Below are positions 9,447 to 18,457 of a stretch of DNA of 64,000 nucleotides, in pieces. A program made the translations under genes and the position numbers. The notes beneath the pieces are model-generated. The model did no database searches. It was not told the origin of the DNA and saw only the letters and a list, made by a program, of their open reading frames with translations. Origin of the DNA: Bacteroidales bacterium UBA1181 (lineage in GTDB: Bacteria > Bacteroidota > Bacteroidia > Bacteroidales > Paludibacteraceae); assembly GCA_002310215.1 (NCBI GenBank), contig DBYR01000018.1:51024-115023 (forward strand), given 5' to 3'. Each line of letters opens with the position of its first letter. Position 1 is the first letter of the stretch.

Positions 9447-9485
9447 CCCGATTTTATACGGATGGACAAACCATAATTCTAAGAA

Positions 9486-10142
9486 ATGATTGTTAAACGT
9501 TTCACATTCAACATATTGAACGTAAACACCTACGTGCTCATAGACGAAAAGACCAACGAAGCGATTGTCATCGACCCCGGTTGTCAGAGTGCGGAGGAGA
9601 GGGAAACATTCAAGGATTATATCATAAGTAATAATCTAAAAATCAAACGGGTGATAGACACGCACCTGCACTTCGACCATATCTATGGGCAACGGTTCGT
9701 GGAGGAGACGTTCGGTGTGGGAGCGGAGGCCTGCAAGAAGGACATCACCTTCCTCAACCACTACCAAGATCTACTGGTCATGTTCAACATGCCGATGGAC
9801 GACGAGGCGCTGCCACTCAAAGGATACTTGGTGGATGGTGACGTGGTGGAGGTGGGAAGCATCCGCCTCAACGTGCTGCAAGTACCGGGGCACTCCCCTG
9901 GAGGACTCGCCTTCTACGAGGAGAAGGAGCATTGCGCCTTCGTGGGAGACACCATCCTGGAGGGAGGCATCGGAAGGACGGACATGCACCGCGGCAACTA
10001 CGACACCCTGGTGAAAAGCATCAAGGAAAAGCTTCTTCCCCTACCCGATGACACCATGCTCTACAGCGGGCACGGAGAGCCAGCCACCTTGGGGCATGAG
10101 AAGGAGTGCAATCCGGAAATCATTAAGATAATTAAGAATTAA
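9486..10142 (+). CDS. Metallo-beta-lactamase-fold hydrolase (glyoxalase II-like)
   Basis: Predicted cytoplasmic metal-dependent hydrolase of 218 residues. The signature is complete: THLHFDHIYG (HxHxDH), a third His in GHSPGGLAFY, the bridging Asp in GDTILEGGIGRTDM, and a last His in YSGHGEPATLGHEK. The size fits the short glyoxalase II-like family of thioester or hydroxyacyl hydrolases; there is no long C-terminal glutathione-binding domain, so hydroxyacylglutathione hydrolase activity should not be assumed. It is followed at 57 bp by the acyltransferase gene on the same strand, and its stop codon lies inside a 14-bp triplicate repeat. Confidence 0.9.
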   Translation: MIVKRFTFNILNVNTYVLIDEKTNEAIVIDPGCQSAEERETFKDYIISNNLKIKRVIDTHLHFDHIYGQRFVEETFGVGAEACKKDITFLNHYQDLLVMFNMPMDDEALPLKGYLVDGDVVEVGSIRLNVLQVPGHSPGGLAFYEEKEHCAFVGDTILEGGIGRTDMHRGNYDTLVKSIKEKLLPLPDDTMLYSGHGEPATLGHEKECNPEIIKIIKN

Positions 10143-10173
10143 GAGTTAAGAATTAAGAGTTAAGAATTAAGAG
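10132..10173. repeat. Three tandem copies of a 14-bp AT-rich unit
   Basis: The unit TTAAGAATTAAGAG occurs three times in a row. The first copy includes the stop codon of the MBL-fold hydrolase, and the array ends 27 bp before the acyltransferase start. Confidence 0.85.
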
Positions 10174-10199
10174 TTTAACCTACATATAACTAAGCTATT

Positions 10200-11060
10200 A
10201 TGGGATCATGTTTGGAGAATAAGCGTTACAAAATGATGAAAGTGAAGGAAGGCGAATACGTTCCTGACGTGGAGGACACCTTTCCTGAGGACGATCCGTT
10301 CGTCCACAAGCTCATCTACGAAAACATATACAACGAGGTGTTCGACGAGAACTACCCGTACTTGGACGAGTCATTCAAGTGGAAGGTCGGACATGTCTGG
10401 GCCCTTTTCCGCGCCTACTTCATCTGCTTCTGGGTCAACCCGCTGATTTTCGGGCTACGCATCAAAGGCAGAGAGAATCTGAAGAAATACAAAAAAGAGT
10501 TGAAGGATGGTGCGATCACCGTCTGCAACCACGCCTATCGGTGGGACTTCCTCGCCGTATGGCAAGCCTCCAAGCGTTTCAGGCTATGGTACCCTGCTTG
10601 GGCGGACAATTTCCAGACGAAGGACAGGGACAACATGCGCCACACCTGCGGCATACCCGTACCGAAGAGCATGAGCGCGATGAAGAAATTCAACCAAGCG
10701 TTCGACACGCTCCACGAGCGGAAAGCATGGATCCATGTCTTCCCGGAGGAGTGCAGATGGAACAACTACAAACCACTGCGTCCGTTCAGGAAAGGAGCCT
10801 TCATTTTCTCCTACAAATACCAGATGCCAATCGTGCCGATGGTCATCACCTACCGTGAGCGCACAGGGCTCTACAAGTTCTTCAAGAAGGACGAACCGTT
10901 GTACAACATCACCATAGGCGAGCCCATCTTCCCAGACATGAGCCTGCCGAGGAAGGAGTCCGTCGACGAGATGCGCGACAGGGTCCACGCCAAGATGGTG
11001 GAACTCGCAGGCATCATAGAGAACCCATGGCCAAGTGTCCAACCTAACGACAAAGGATAA
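10200..11060 (+). CDS. 1-acyl-sn-glycerol-3-phosphate acyltransferase-like protein (PlsC family)
   Basis: Predicted membrane-associated acyltransferase of 286 residues that would transfer an acyl chain to a lysophospholipid or related lipid. The HX4D catalytic motif is NHAYRWDF. The second conserved block is VFPEECRWNNYKPLRPFRKG, and a third is PIVPMVITYRE. A hydrophobic stretch (VWALFRAYFICFWVNPLIFG) precedes the HX4D motif. The ATG at 10200 is used; internal ATGs at 10233 and 10236 are alternatives. The CE2-type esterase starts 2 bp after its stop, so these genes form a short operon. Substrate specificity cannot be read from the sequence. Confidence 0.85.
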   Translation: MGSCLENKRYKMMKVKEGEYVPDVEDTFPEDDPFVHKLIYENIYNEVFDENYPYLDESFKWKVGHVWALFRAYFICFWVNPLIFGLRIKGRENLKKYKKELKDGAITVCNHAYRWDFLAVWQASKRFRLWYPAWADNFQTKDRDNMRHTCGIPVPKSMSAMKKFNQAFDTLHERKAWIHVFPEECRWNNYKPLRPFRKGAFIFSYKYQMPIVPMVITYRERTGLYKFFKKDEPLYNITIGEPIFPDMSLPRKESVDEMRDRVHAKMVELAGIIENPWPSVQPNDKG

Positions 11061-11061
11061 C

Positions 11062-12204
11062 ATGAAGACAATCAAAAGGATATCATTCTACGCTTTACTA
11101 ATCATGGCGGCACTATTCACCAGTTGCAACAACGGATCCTACGAGCCGACAAGCCCATATATCAACTACATAGGTCGTGTCGACAAGAGCAACCCTAACT
11201 TCGTGTCGTTCGCCTACCCCGGAGTCACCATACAGGCCAAATTCAAGGGAAAATCCATCACCGCGAGGATAAAAGACTTAGCCGAGCAAGGAATGCATAA
11301 TACCTTTTATTGCATCATCGACAACGAAGAGCCCCAGAAAATAGTGTTGAGTGAAGGGCAATACGAATACGTGCTGGCTTCACGGCTAAAGGACACCCTG
11401 CACACCATCGAGCTCGTCAAACTGACGGAAAGCCTCGTCGGCGAGGTGAACTTCTTCGGATTTGTCGTAGGGGACAAGTCCAGCGACGCATTCTTAGTAT
11501 ATACGGACTCGCCGCTTCCTTCCCTAAAGATGGAGTTCGTGGGCAACTCGATCACCTGCGGATACGGAAACGAACTCTCCTCCATGACGCCGAAGCAAGG
11601 GTTCTCCCCACTCAATGAGAACAATTACTATGCGTTCGGAGCCATCACCGCGAGAGAGTTGAACGCACAATACGTATGCACCGCCTACTCCGGCAGAGGA
11701 GTATGCAGGAACTACGAGGGAGATTCCGAGAACACCATCCCTCAGTTCTACAACCGAACGATCGCCACAAGGCCAGACTCGAAGTGGGACCATAACGACT
11801 ACATCCCCGACATCCTGGTGTTGAACATCGGAACGAACGATTTCGGAGCGGAGACCACCACCAAGATCTTAGTAGACTCCATCCAGTTCATCGCCGAATA
11901 TACCGCCTTTCTGCAAAGGATGAGAGGCTACTATCCGAACGCAGAGATCATCTGCGCCGTCGGTCCGATGACGAACGACGATTCCGACCTCTATCCGAAG
12001 CAGCTGACACGCTACAGCCAATACGTACTTTCCGCCATTAAAAACGTAGGCGGAGAGAGCAATCACGTCTATTATTTCGAGACCGAACCACAGAAAGGGC
12101 CCTACGGAGAGGATTACCATCCAACCATCGCCACCCACCAGCGGATTGCTAACGAATTGGTTTCCTTTATCATAGAGAACAAGTTGGTGAAAGTTGAAAA
12201 TTAG
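11062..12204 (+). CDS. CE2-type SGNH/GDSL esterase lipoprotein
   Basis: Predicted lipoprotein esterase of 380 residues, likely a carbohydrate deacetylase. The N terminus is a lipoprotein signal with lipobox LFTSC (Cys22). A jelly-roll-like domain follows (about 35-150), then an SGNH domain with FVGNSITCGYGNE (nucleophile Ser), VLNIGTNDFG and the terminal DYHPTIATH carrying the catalytic His. The two-domain order and GNSITCGYGNE block match carbohydrate esterase family 2. The frame opens at 11035, but the ATG at 11062 gives the lipoprotein signal and follows the acyltransferase stop directly. It probably acts in the periplasm or on the outer membrane. The natural substrate is not determinable here. 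Confidence 0.85.
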   Translation: MKTIKRISFYALLIMAALFTSCNNGSYEPTSPYINYIGRVDKSNPNFVSFAYPGVTIQAKFKGKSITARIKDLAEQGMHNTFYCIIDNEEPQKIVLSEGQYEYVLASRLKDTLHTIELVKLTESLVGEVNFFGFVVGDKSSDAFLVYTDSPLPSLKMEFVGNSITCGYGNELSSMTPKQGFSPLNENNYYAFGAITARELNAQYVCTAYSGRGVCRNYEGDSENTIPQFYNRTIATRPDSKWDHNDYIPDILVLNIGTNDFGAETTTKILVDSIQFIAEYTAFLQRMRGYYPNAEIICAVGPMTNDDSDLYPKQLTRYSQYVLSAIKNVGGESNHVYYFETEPQKGPYGEDYHPTIATHQRIANELVSFIIENKLVKVEN

Positions 12205-12226
12205 TGCAAAAATTATCCCCAAGATA

Positions 12227-12258
12227 TTTGGAAACTACGGGGAAACGACTTACCTTTG
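12227..12258 (+). promoter_or_regulatory. Promoter of tRNA-Asn (first copy)
   Basis: TTTG at 12227-12230 and TACCTTTG at 12251-12258 are separated by 20 bp, a full match to the Bacteroidota sigma factor consensus. The tRNA begins 23 bp further on. The -7 box runs into TTTGCACCGCA, a motif also present at the two other tRNA promoters in this window. Confidence 0.8.
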
Positions 12259-12281
12259 CACCGCAAAAGAGAAAGAAACAC

Positions 12282-12355
12282 TCTTCCTTAGCTCAGTCGG
12301 TTAGAGCACCTGACTGTTAATCAGGGGGTCCTTGGTTCAAGTCCAAGAGGGAGAG
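12282..12355 (+). tRNA. tRNA-Asn (GTT)
   Basis: A 74-nt cloverleaf folds completely. Acceptor TCTTCCT pairs with AGGGAGA (one G-T), D stem GCTC/GAGC, anticodon stem CCTGA/TCAGG with loop CTGTTAA (anticodon GTT), and T stem CTTGG/CCAAG with loop TTCAAGT. CCA is not encoded. A nearly identical second copy lies at 47498-47571 on the other strand. Confidence 0.97.
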
Positions 12356-12360
12356 CAAAA

Positions 12361-12397
12361 GAGGCTACGACGAAACGTTGTGGCCTCTTTCATTTTT
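12361..12397 (+). terminator. Terminator after tRNA-Asn
   Basis: A 12-bp stem (12361-12372 with 12376-12387, two G-T pairs) closes a 3-nt AAA loop and is followed by TTTCATTTTT. It begins 5 bp after the tRNA. Confidence 0.85.
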
Positions 12398-12773
12398 AGG
12401 GGAAGGGGGAACTACACCATACACACATTTAGGGGATATAACCCGCCTCAAATAACCATAAATAGCGATTTTTCAGACGACGGCGCCTGATTACCTTTGC
12501 AATGTTCAAAGGAACAATAAAACCATAAAAAAAAGATTGTCCACATATCGGAATGGAAGGCTCAATACTGTACAAATAAAGTAAGCCATAATGAATAAAT
12601 ACAACGTCTTCACATATCCAAGGACAATTACCACATAAGGCAAGAGTTTTGTCTGGGAAGATCGTTAGCGGGGAACAAGCGTTTTCCGCTGCTCTTGTTT
12701 CCCTTTGCCACAAACAAACCAAGCGTAAAAACAACATCATCAACAAATAAATATATTAAATTTACAAATTATA
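12398..12773. other. Gap with a lone -7 box and a hairpin; no supported gene
   Basis: No convincing coding sequence is present. TACCTTTG at 12492-12499 is a perfect -7 box with only a T-rich -33 region. A strong hairpin lies at 12671-12703 (GGGAACAA against TTGTTTCCC with an inner AGCG/CGCT stem) followed by a short T run. Together they could bound a small RNA of about 200 nt, but this is speculative. A 105-codon minus-strand frame covers much of the gap and has no recognisable features. Confidence 0.35.
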
Positions 12774-12806
12774 TTTGATGTTTTTATAAAAAAACACATA
12801 TCTTTG
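12774..12806 (+). promoter_or_regulatory. Promoter of the beta-helix protein gene
   Basis: TTTG at 12774-12777 and TATCTTTG at 12799-12806 are separated by 21 bp. Transcription should start near 12813, giving a leader of about 325 nt before the ATG at 13139. The leader begins with a hairpin (AGGAAAT, loop CATAAA, ATTTCCT at 12812-12831) and has a second small one (ACCAC/GTGGT, 12846-12862). The rest of the leader holds no recognisable gene or riboswitch. Confidence 0.75.
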
Positions 12807-13138
12807 CACCCAGGAAATCATAAAATTTCCTTGGTGATTACAAAAACCACATATTTCGTGGTAAATGATGTTGTAAAATAATGTGTTAACAAATAAACAA
12901 CCGGATTTGAATATTTAAGTAATGGTAAGGATTCCATCATTTAAAAATGATATATATTAACTATGCCTCGTGACAACCATCTGTTTCCGATCGAAAACAA
13001 TTCGAGAAGAAAGGATGCGTACAAAACGCACTGAAGCAAGGCATGAGGCAAGGAAATGGACAAATCCCCTATGAGAATTAATCCAAAGACAAGCCTCCAC
13101 GGTATCAATTATACAACAATAATTTAAATATAGTGATA

Positions 13139-16100
13139 ATGAAAAAACTTTTTACTTTCACCGAAAGCACACTTAAAAAGCGTCATTGGAACAATGAGTT
13201 TACAGCATCTCTCGCAAAGAAGGTGCTAATTCTGTTGGGGATAATGCTTCTACCCAACATAAGTAACGCGGCCATCCGCCGCTTTGAGGTCACAAAATCT
13301 TCCTATGTTTACATAGACAATGGTGCTGCGATAGCAGACCCAGGATCACTACCTGCAGCAGTGGATTCCGTGAACAAATACTCCACCGACTCATGTATGA
13401 TCACCTTCAATCTACAGGAGAATGACACCATCAAGGTGACCAGCTATGTGGCAAAAGAGATCACAAACGAGACATATACGCTCCTCGACGGAGGAAAGAA
13501 TGGTGCTAAGATCAAAACATATTATGACTACTTCTCTATCTCGGGTGCCAATCACGTGGTCCTGAAAAATCTGGAATTCGTAAAAGATAATGGAAGTAAT
13601 GCGCTAAAAATCCAATTGTCAGTGGTTGATGAGATCACAAATTGTAAATTCTTCGACAATAGTTCCACTTATGGCGCATTGAATATACTTTCATCAACAG
13701 TCACCAATATAAACAATTGCCTTTTCTCGAAGAACAAAATCGGATTGTCAGCAGATGCAAAATCTTCCGTAACAGTCTCCGATTGTCAATTCACAGACAA
13801 CACAGTCTATGGAATTTCAGGGAATGGCAACAAGAATCTCATCCTCCGCAATTGCACTTTCACTGGAAACGCTGAAGGTATGCGCAATTTTTCAGGCAAA
13901 GCGTACAACTGCGCTTTCAATAACAACGAGAGTGCCTCCTACTTGGGATCGGGAGACTTCTATAACTGCTCATTCACTCAAAATTCGACGGCAGCCATAC
14001 AGGGTGGCGCACATGTCATCAACAGGTGCCACTTCACTAAAAACAGAACTGCAATCAATGCGATTCAAAGCGATGTAGATTCTATATGCTACAGCTACAT
14101 AGGCAACAACGACATAGGCATAAACATAAGCCAAACTCAAGTAAAAAATATAATTGGCGACACCATCGTTTCCAACGAAACACATGGCATACTCATTCAA
14201 GGTCCGTGCACTCACATATACGACAACGTCATATCCAACAATAGAACAGGAATAGAAATAGGAAGGACATCCATTGACTCAATCTGTGGAAATACCATTA
14301 TCAGCAACAGATCTTCCGGTGTCATCTCTAGTGGCAGAGGAGTAATAAATGTCTTTAGCAACAATTATATCGGAACGAACTCGAAATTCGAAGCATTGGG
14401 AAACATGGAAGACGGTGTACAGTTCTCACAATCCTCTGCCGCCACACCTTCTGAATTTAAGAACAATATCATAGGAAACAACCGTAGATACGGCATCAAT
14501 TTTGAAGCCCCCGCCACGAAATTCACCATCGAATCATGTTATGTGGGTGTAGCTCCGGATTCAACCCCGATTCCAAACAGTATAAGTGGAATCTATATCA
14601 AAAATTCTCGCGAAACGGTTTTGAAAAACAGCACCATCGCAAATAATGTCAGCGTAGGTGTGAAAGCGGAAGGATTTGGGACCTTAACCATCTCGGATTG
14701 TTCCATTTACGGGAATAAAGACTACGGAGTCCAAATACTTTCATCAGCAGTCGCCAACATAAACAACTGCCTTTTCTTGAAGAACACAAACGGATTGGTT
14801 ACAGACACATTATCCACCATAACACTCACCGATTGTCAATTCGCAGACAACAATAAAGGAATTTTAGGATATAGCAGCAAGAATCTTATCCTCCGCAATT
14901 GCACTATCTCTGGAAGCAATGAAGGTCTGCTCGCTTTTTCGGGCAAAGCGTATGACTGCGTTTTCAAAAACAACGAGAGTGCCTCTTACTTGGGCTTGGG
15001 AGACTTCTACAACTGCTTATTCACTCAAAATTCTACAGCAGCCATACAGGGTGGCGCACATGTCATCAACAGGTGCCGCTTCACTGAAAACGCAACTGCA
15101 ATCAATGCGATTCAAAGCGCTGTGGATTCTATATGCTACAGCTACATAGGCAACAACGACATAGGCATAAACATAAGCCAAACTCAAGTCAAGAATATAA
15201 TTGGAGACACCATTGTTTCCAACCAAAAACAAGGAATACGCATTCAAGGTCAGTGCACCCACATATACGACAACCTCATATCTGGCAATGAAACAGGAAT
15301 AGAAATAGGAAGAACCACTATTGACTCCATCTGCGGGAATACCATCATCAGCAACAAGACCTCCGGTGTCATCTCTAGTGACAGAGGAGTATTAAATGTC
15401 TTTAGCAACAACTATATCGGAACGAACTCGAAATTCGAAGCATTGGGGAATGGGGAAGACGGTGTGTCGTTCTCAAAATCGTCTTCTACCATACCTACTG
15501 AATTTAAGAACAATATCATAGGAAACAACGGCAGATACGGTATTAATTTGGAAGCCTCCATCCCACAACTCACCATCGAATCATGTTATGTGGGTGTAGC
15601 TCCGGATTCGACCCCAATCCCAAATGCAAAGGGTGGACTCTATATCAACACAAATGCTCACAAAACAGTTCTGAAGAACAGCACCTTCGCTAAGAATGGC
15701 GGGACAGGCGTGAAAGCAGTAGAATATGGGGAGTTGTCCCTCTCTGGTTGCTCCCTTTACGGAAACAAAGGCTATGGCGTATATTTTGCCTCCGAGTTAA
15801 CTAATTATAATTTTTCAGTTGACAACTGCGTGTTCAACCAGAACGACAGTTCCGCCATATACACGTCCTACCCATACGCAGGAGAGGGGTCTAGCTACGT
15901 CTCCTCATCCATCACCAACACTCTCTTCCTCAACACACAGAGAGTAAGTTCCATTAACAAAGCAATTAAAACAAATAATCCATTGCCGGCGCCAATCATC
16001 ACCTCCATCAAAGAGGACGAAAACGGACATCTAGTCATAAACGGCAAGGTGGAATCTGAAGAGAAATCTTTTGTCGAGCTTTATCTCAACGACGGGTACA

Positions 16101-18301
16101 GTGAGACTGCGACAAAATTCCTAGCATCCGATAGCACAGATACAGAAGGAAATTTCTCCATCAAAACAGAAGTTGTGTTTTTCTCAGCCAACGTCGTTGC
16201 AACGTCAAGTTACTCAAACGAAACGAGCGAGCTTAGTAAAACATATATTTATCACAATAAAAGTCGGAAAGACTACTACGTAAAGGTGGATGGAACAGGA
16301 AACGGCTCCAGCTGGGAGAATGCGATGAACGGAAAGGATTTCGTTTCTATGTTGTCAAGGGTTCCAGACAGCGTCACCTTCCACATAGCTGCGGGAATAT
16401 ATGACTTAAAGGAATTATCGGGACGTTCTCACATCGACATCACCAAGCCGACAACCATCATCGGAAGTTATCCTGCCGATGCGAAAGAGGGCGATGTTCC
16501 CACTCCATTCAAGAACATCACTCTTATGAAGACCGGTTACTTCAGACTCGACACCGATGGTGATATTGTCTTTGACGGACTGAAGTTCGAGAATGAGAAC
16601 TATCGCGGAGCATACGACGCAAAGGATAGTAAAAATGGACTTTCCGTCACATTGAAAAACAGCATCGTGGAAGGAAATGAGAACAATGCAAACGCAGTCT
16701 TTGCCGCTCACGGAGGAAAAACGATACTGTACAATGACTCTATCATAGGCAAATACACCTATTCCGCCGTGGCTGTTCGTGCTAGCGACTCCTTAATAGT
16801 CAAGAATTGCTATATCACAGGGGCTCAATCCGAAGGAGGCATCCTAGCAGATGGATATACAGAGATTGATAGCACAACCATTACAGGAAACTTAGAATAC
16901 GGAGTCTTCCAAAGTGGCACCAGTGCTCCTATGGCAACCATCACAAATTGTATCATCACAAACGATAGCACTAACAAAAAAAGCATTGGCATACGTATAA
17001 GCGGAAAAACAGCCAATATTAAAAACAACCTCATCGGCATAGATGCCAACGGGAATGTGAAAGGCTATAGCATTGGCATTTGGATCGAAATGACCTCCTC
17101 GTCTTCGATCATCGAGGGCAATACCATTGCCGGGAATGACAGCATTGGTATTTACATTAACGGAAGAACTGATCTAAAAGGCAACTACATTGGAACGGAC
17201 AGAAACTTCAACAACCTAGGTAACGGATCGGACGGTCTGTTTATCGGAGGCAGATGTGTGGTTACCTTCCCATCCAGCTTGGATAGCGCCAATTACATCG
17301 GATTCAACAAGAGACACGGTATCTATAGCCAAGGGAACATGACTGCTTGTAACGCATCCTTCAATTACATCGGTGTGACACCACAAGGTGATCCGATGCC
17401 AAATGGAGAATATGGCATATATATGGAGACTAGCAGACAAGACCAAAACATAAAAGGCAACCTGATCGGTTTCAACGGGAAAGGTGGCGTACATTATGAA
17501 GACTATAACTCGATAATCACAGAGAACCTTTTCTTCGGGACAAACGGGAAGGCCATAAGCGACCGTCGGACTAGCTATCAATTGGCCATTCCGTCCATCA
17601 TCCAAGTTAAAAAGGACAATGACCGCATTCTCGTCGAGGGAACTACGGACACGTTCAGGGTATCTACTGTCGAACTCTTCGCCACAAACGGAGGACTTCA
17701 AACGGCACATGTGTTCTTGGGCAATACGGTGACAGATAGCACAGGTGCTTTCTCATTTGCCATCCCTACAGAAAAACTATCAGGTTATGGTGATACAATT
17801 TGTTTCTCCGCCACAGCAACATACGAAATGGGGGGAACCAGCAATCTCTCCGATCCATTCTGTTGTGAGAATTGTCTATGTGTCATCGACACCACCGTCC
17901 TCCCTGTGGACACAATCCTTGTGGGTGAAAGTTTCTTGGGCATAACATACACGGAGGCAGGATTCTATGACGACATCTTCGAAGTGCTCAAAAGACCTAA
18001 CGGTTGTGATTTCGTTGTAAAATACAGCTTAGTTGTACTGCCAAATGAGGGCACAGGAATAGAGAACCAATTGGCGGGAAGCAAGAGCATCTACCCGAAC
18101 CCGGCAACGAACGTGCTCTACGTGACGAACAGCGCAACCTTCTCCTTTATGATCCAAGACATGTTAGGACATACAGTTATGGAAGGATCGTCTTCCAATG
18201 GTTCCATCGACATATCTGACCTACCTCAAGGATTCTACTTCCTGAGATTGGGAGACGAAGGTCGTGAAGGTGTATTCCAGTTTGTGAAGACGCAAAAGTA
18301 A
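13139..18301 (+). CDS. Secreted right-handed beta-helix protein with T9SS type A sorting domain
   Basis: Predicted surface or secreted protein of 1,720 residues. Many short Asn/Gly/Ile-rich turns of the form CxFxxNxxGI... are typical of parallel beta-helix (pectate-lyase-like, PbH1) repeats. Residues about 182-531 and 532-881 are a tandem duplication of the same 350-residue helix block. An Ig-like segment (about 960-1040) follows, then YYVKVDGTGNGSSWENAM, an opening typical of Bacteroidota polysaccharide-lyase-like helices, and a second helix region (about 1050-1500). The C terminus (SIYPNPATNVLYV to VKTQK) is a type A T9SS sorting domain. The signal sequence is unusually long: a hydrophobic stretch follows about 30 polar residues. 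The frame opens at a GTG (13133), but ATG 13139 is preferred. Catalytic residues of a lyase are not evident, so glycan binding or structure is as likely as cleavage. Confidence 0.88.
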   Translation: MKKLFTFTESTLKKRHWNNEFTASLAKKVLILLGIMLLPNISNAAIRRFEVTKSSYVYIDNGAAIADPGSLPAAVDSVNKYSTDSCMITFNLQENDTIKVTSYVAKEITNETYTLLDGGKNGAKIKTYYDYFSISGANHVVLKNLEFVKDNGSNALKIQLSVVDEITNCKFFDNSSTYGALNILSSTVTNINNCLFSKNKIGLSADAKSSVTVSDCQFTDNTVYGISGNGNKNLILRNCTFTGNAEGMRNFSGKAYNCAFNNNESASYLGSGDFYNCSFTQNSTAAIQGGAHVINRCHFTKNRTAINAIQSDVDSICYSYIGNNDIGINISQTQVKNIIGDTIVSNETHGILIQGPCTHIYDNVISNNRTGIEIGRTSIDSICGNTIISNRSSGVISSGRGVINVFSNNYIGTNSKFEALGNMEDGVQFSQSSAATPSEFKNNIIGNNRRYGINFEAPATKFTIESCYVGVAPDSTPIPNSISGIYIKNSRETVLKNSTIANNVSVGVKAEGFGTLTISDCSIYGNKDYGVQILSSAVANINNCLFLKNTNGLVTDTLSTITLTDCQFADNNKGILGYSSKNLILRNCTISGSNEGLLAFSGKAYDCVFKNNESASYLGLGDFYNCLFTQNSTAAIQGGAHVINRCRFTENATAINAIQSAVDSICYSYIGNNDIGINISQTQVKNIIGDTIVSNQKQGIRIQGQCTHIYDNLISGNETGIEIGRTTIDSICGNTIISNKTSGVISSDRGVLNVFSNNYIGTNSKFEALGNGEDGVSFSKSSSTIPTEFKNNIIGNNGRYGINLEASIPQLTIESCYVGVAPDSTPIPNAKGGLYINTNAHKTVLKNSTFAKNGGTGVKAVEYGELSLSGCSLYGNKGYGVYFASELTNYNFSVDNCVFNQNDSSAIYTSYPYAGEGSSYVSSSITNTLFLNTQRVSSINKAIKTNNPLPAPIITSIKEDENGHLVINGKVESEEKSFVELYLNDGYSETATKFLASDSTDTEGNFSIKTEVVFFSANVVATSSYSNETSELSKTYIYHNKSRKDYYVKVDGTGNGSSWENAMNGKDFVSMLSRVPDSVTFHIAAGIYDLKELSGRSHIDITKPTTIIGSYPADAKEGDVPTPFKNITLMKTGYFRLDTDGDIVFDGLKFENENYRGAYDAKDSKNGLSVTLKNSIVEGNENNANAVFAAHGGKTILYNDSIIGKYTYSAVAVRASDSLIVKNCYITGAQSEGGILADGYTEIDSTTITGNLEYGVFQSGTSAPMATITNCIITNDSTNKKSIGIRISGKTANIKNNLIGIDANGNVKGYSIGIWIEMTSSSSIIEGNTIAGNDSIGIYINGRTDLKGNYIGTDRNFNNLGNGSDGLFIGGRCVVTFPSSLDSANYIGFNKRHGIYSQGNMTACNASFNYIGVTPQGDPMPNGEYGIYMETSRQDQNIKGNLIGFNGKGGVHYEDYNSIITENLFFGTNGKAISDRRTSYQLAIPSIIQVKKDNDRILVEGTTDTFRVSTVELFATNGGLQTAHVFLGNTVTDSTGAFSFAIPTEKLSGYGDTICFSATATYEMGGTSNLSDPFCCENCLCVIDTTVLPVDTILVGESFLGITYTEAGFYDDIFEVLKRPNGCDFVVKYSLVVLPNEGTGIENQLAGSKSIYPNPATNVLYVTNSATFSFMIQDMLGHTVMEGSSSNGSIDISDLPQGFYFLRLGDEGREGVFQFVKTQK
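13683..15782 (+). repeat. 1.05-kb tandem duplication inside the beta-helix gene
   Basis: Copy 1 is about 13683-14732 and copy 2 about 14733-15782; matching points are offset by 1,047-1,050 bp, so small in-frame indels exist. Segments such as GNNDIGINISQTQVKNIIGD are identical in both copies, while others differ by scattered substitutions. Confidence 0.9.
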
Positions 18302-18325
18302 CAAACTGTAGATCAATAATTTCGG

Positions 18326-18375
18326 AGGTCTCTCCACTACCCTGTTTCACAGGAGGTGGAGAGACCTTCGTTTAT
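18326..18375 (+). terminator. Terminator of the beta-helix gene
   Basis: A perfect 12-bp stem (18326-18337 with 18356-18367) encloses an inner CCTG/CAGG hairpin and is followed by TCGTTTAT. It starts 25 bp after the stop codon. Confidence 0.8.
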
Positions 18376-18457
18376 ATAAAAGTGTGAGAAAAAACCGTCA
18401 TGCTTCGACGGCAGGAGGGTTGGAGACAACGCACCACCCAATCCGGAACACTATACG

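Noticed and set aside
12429..12746. A 105-codon minus-strand frame in the gap before the beta-helix gene
   Set aside because: No recognisable domain or promoter, and a composition like translated non-coding DNA.
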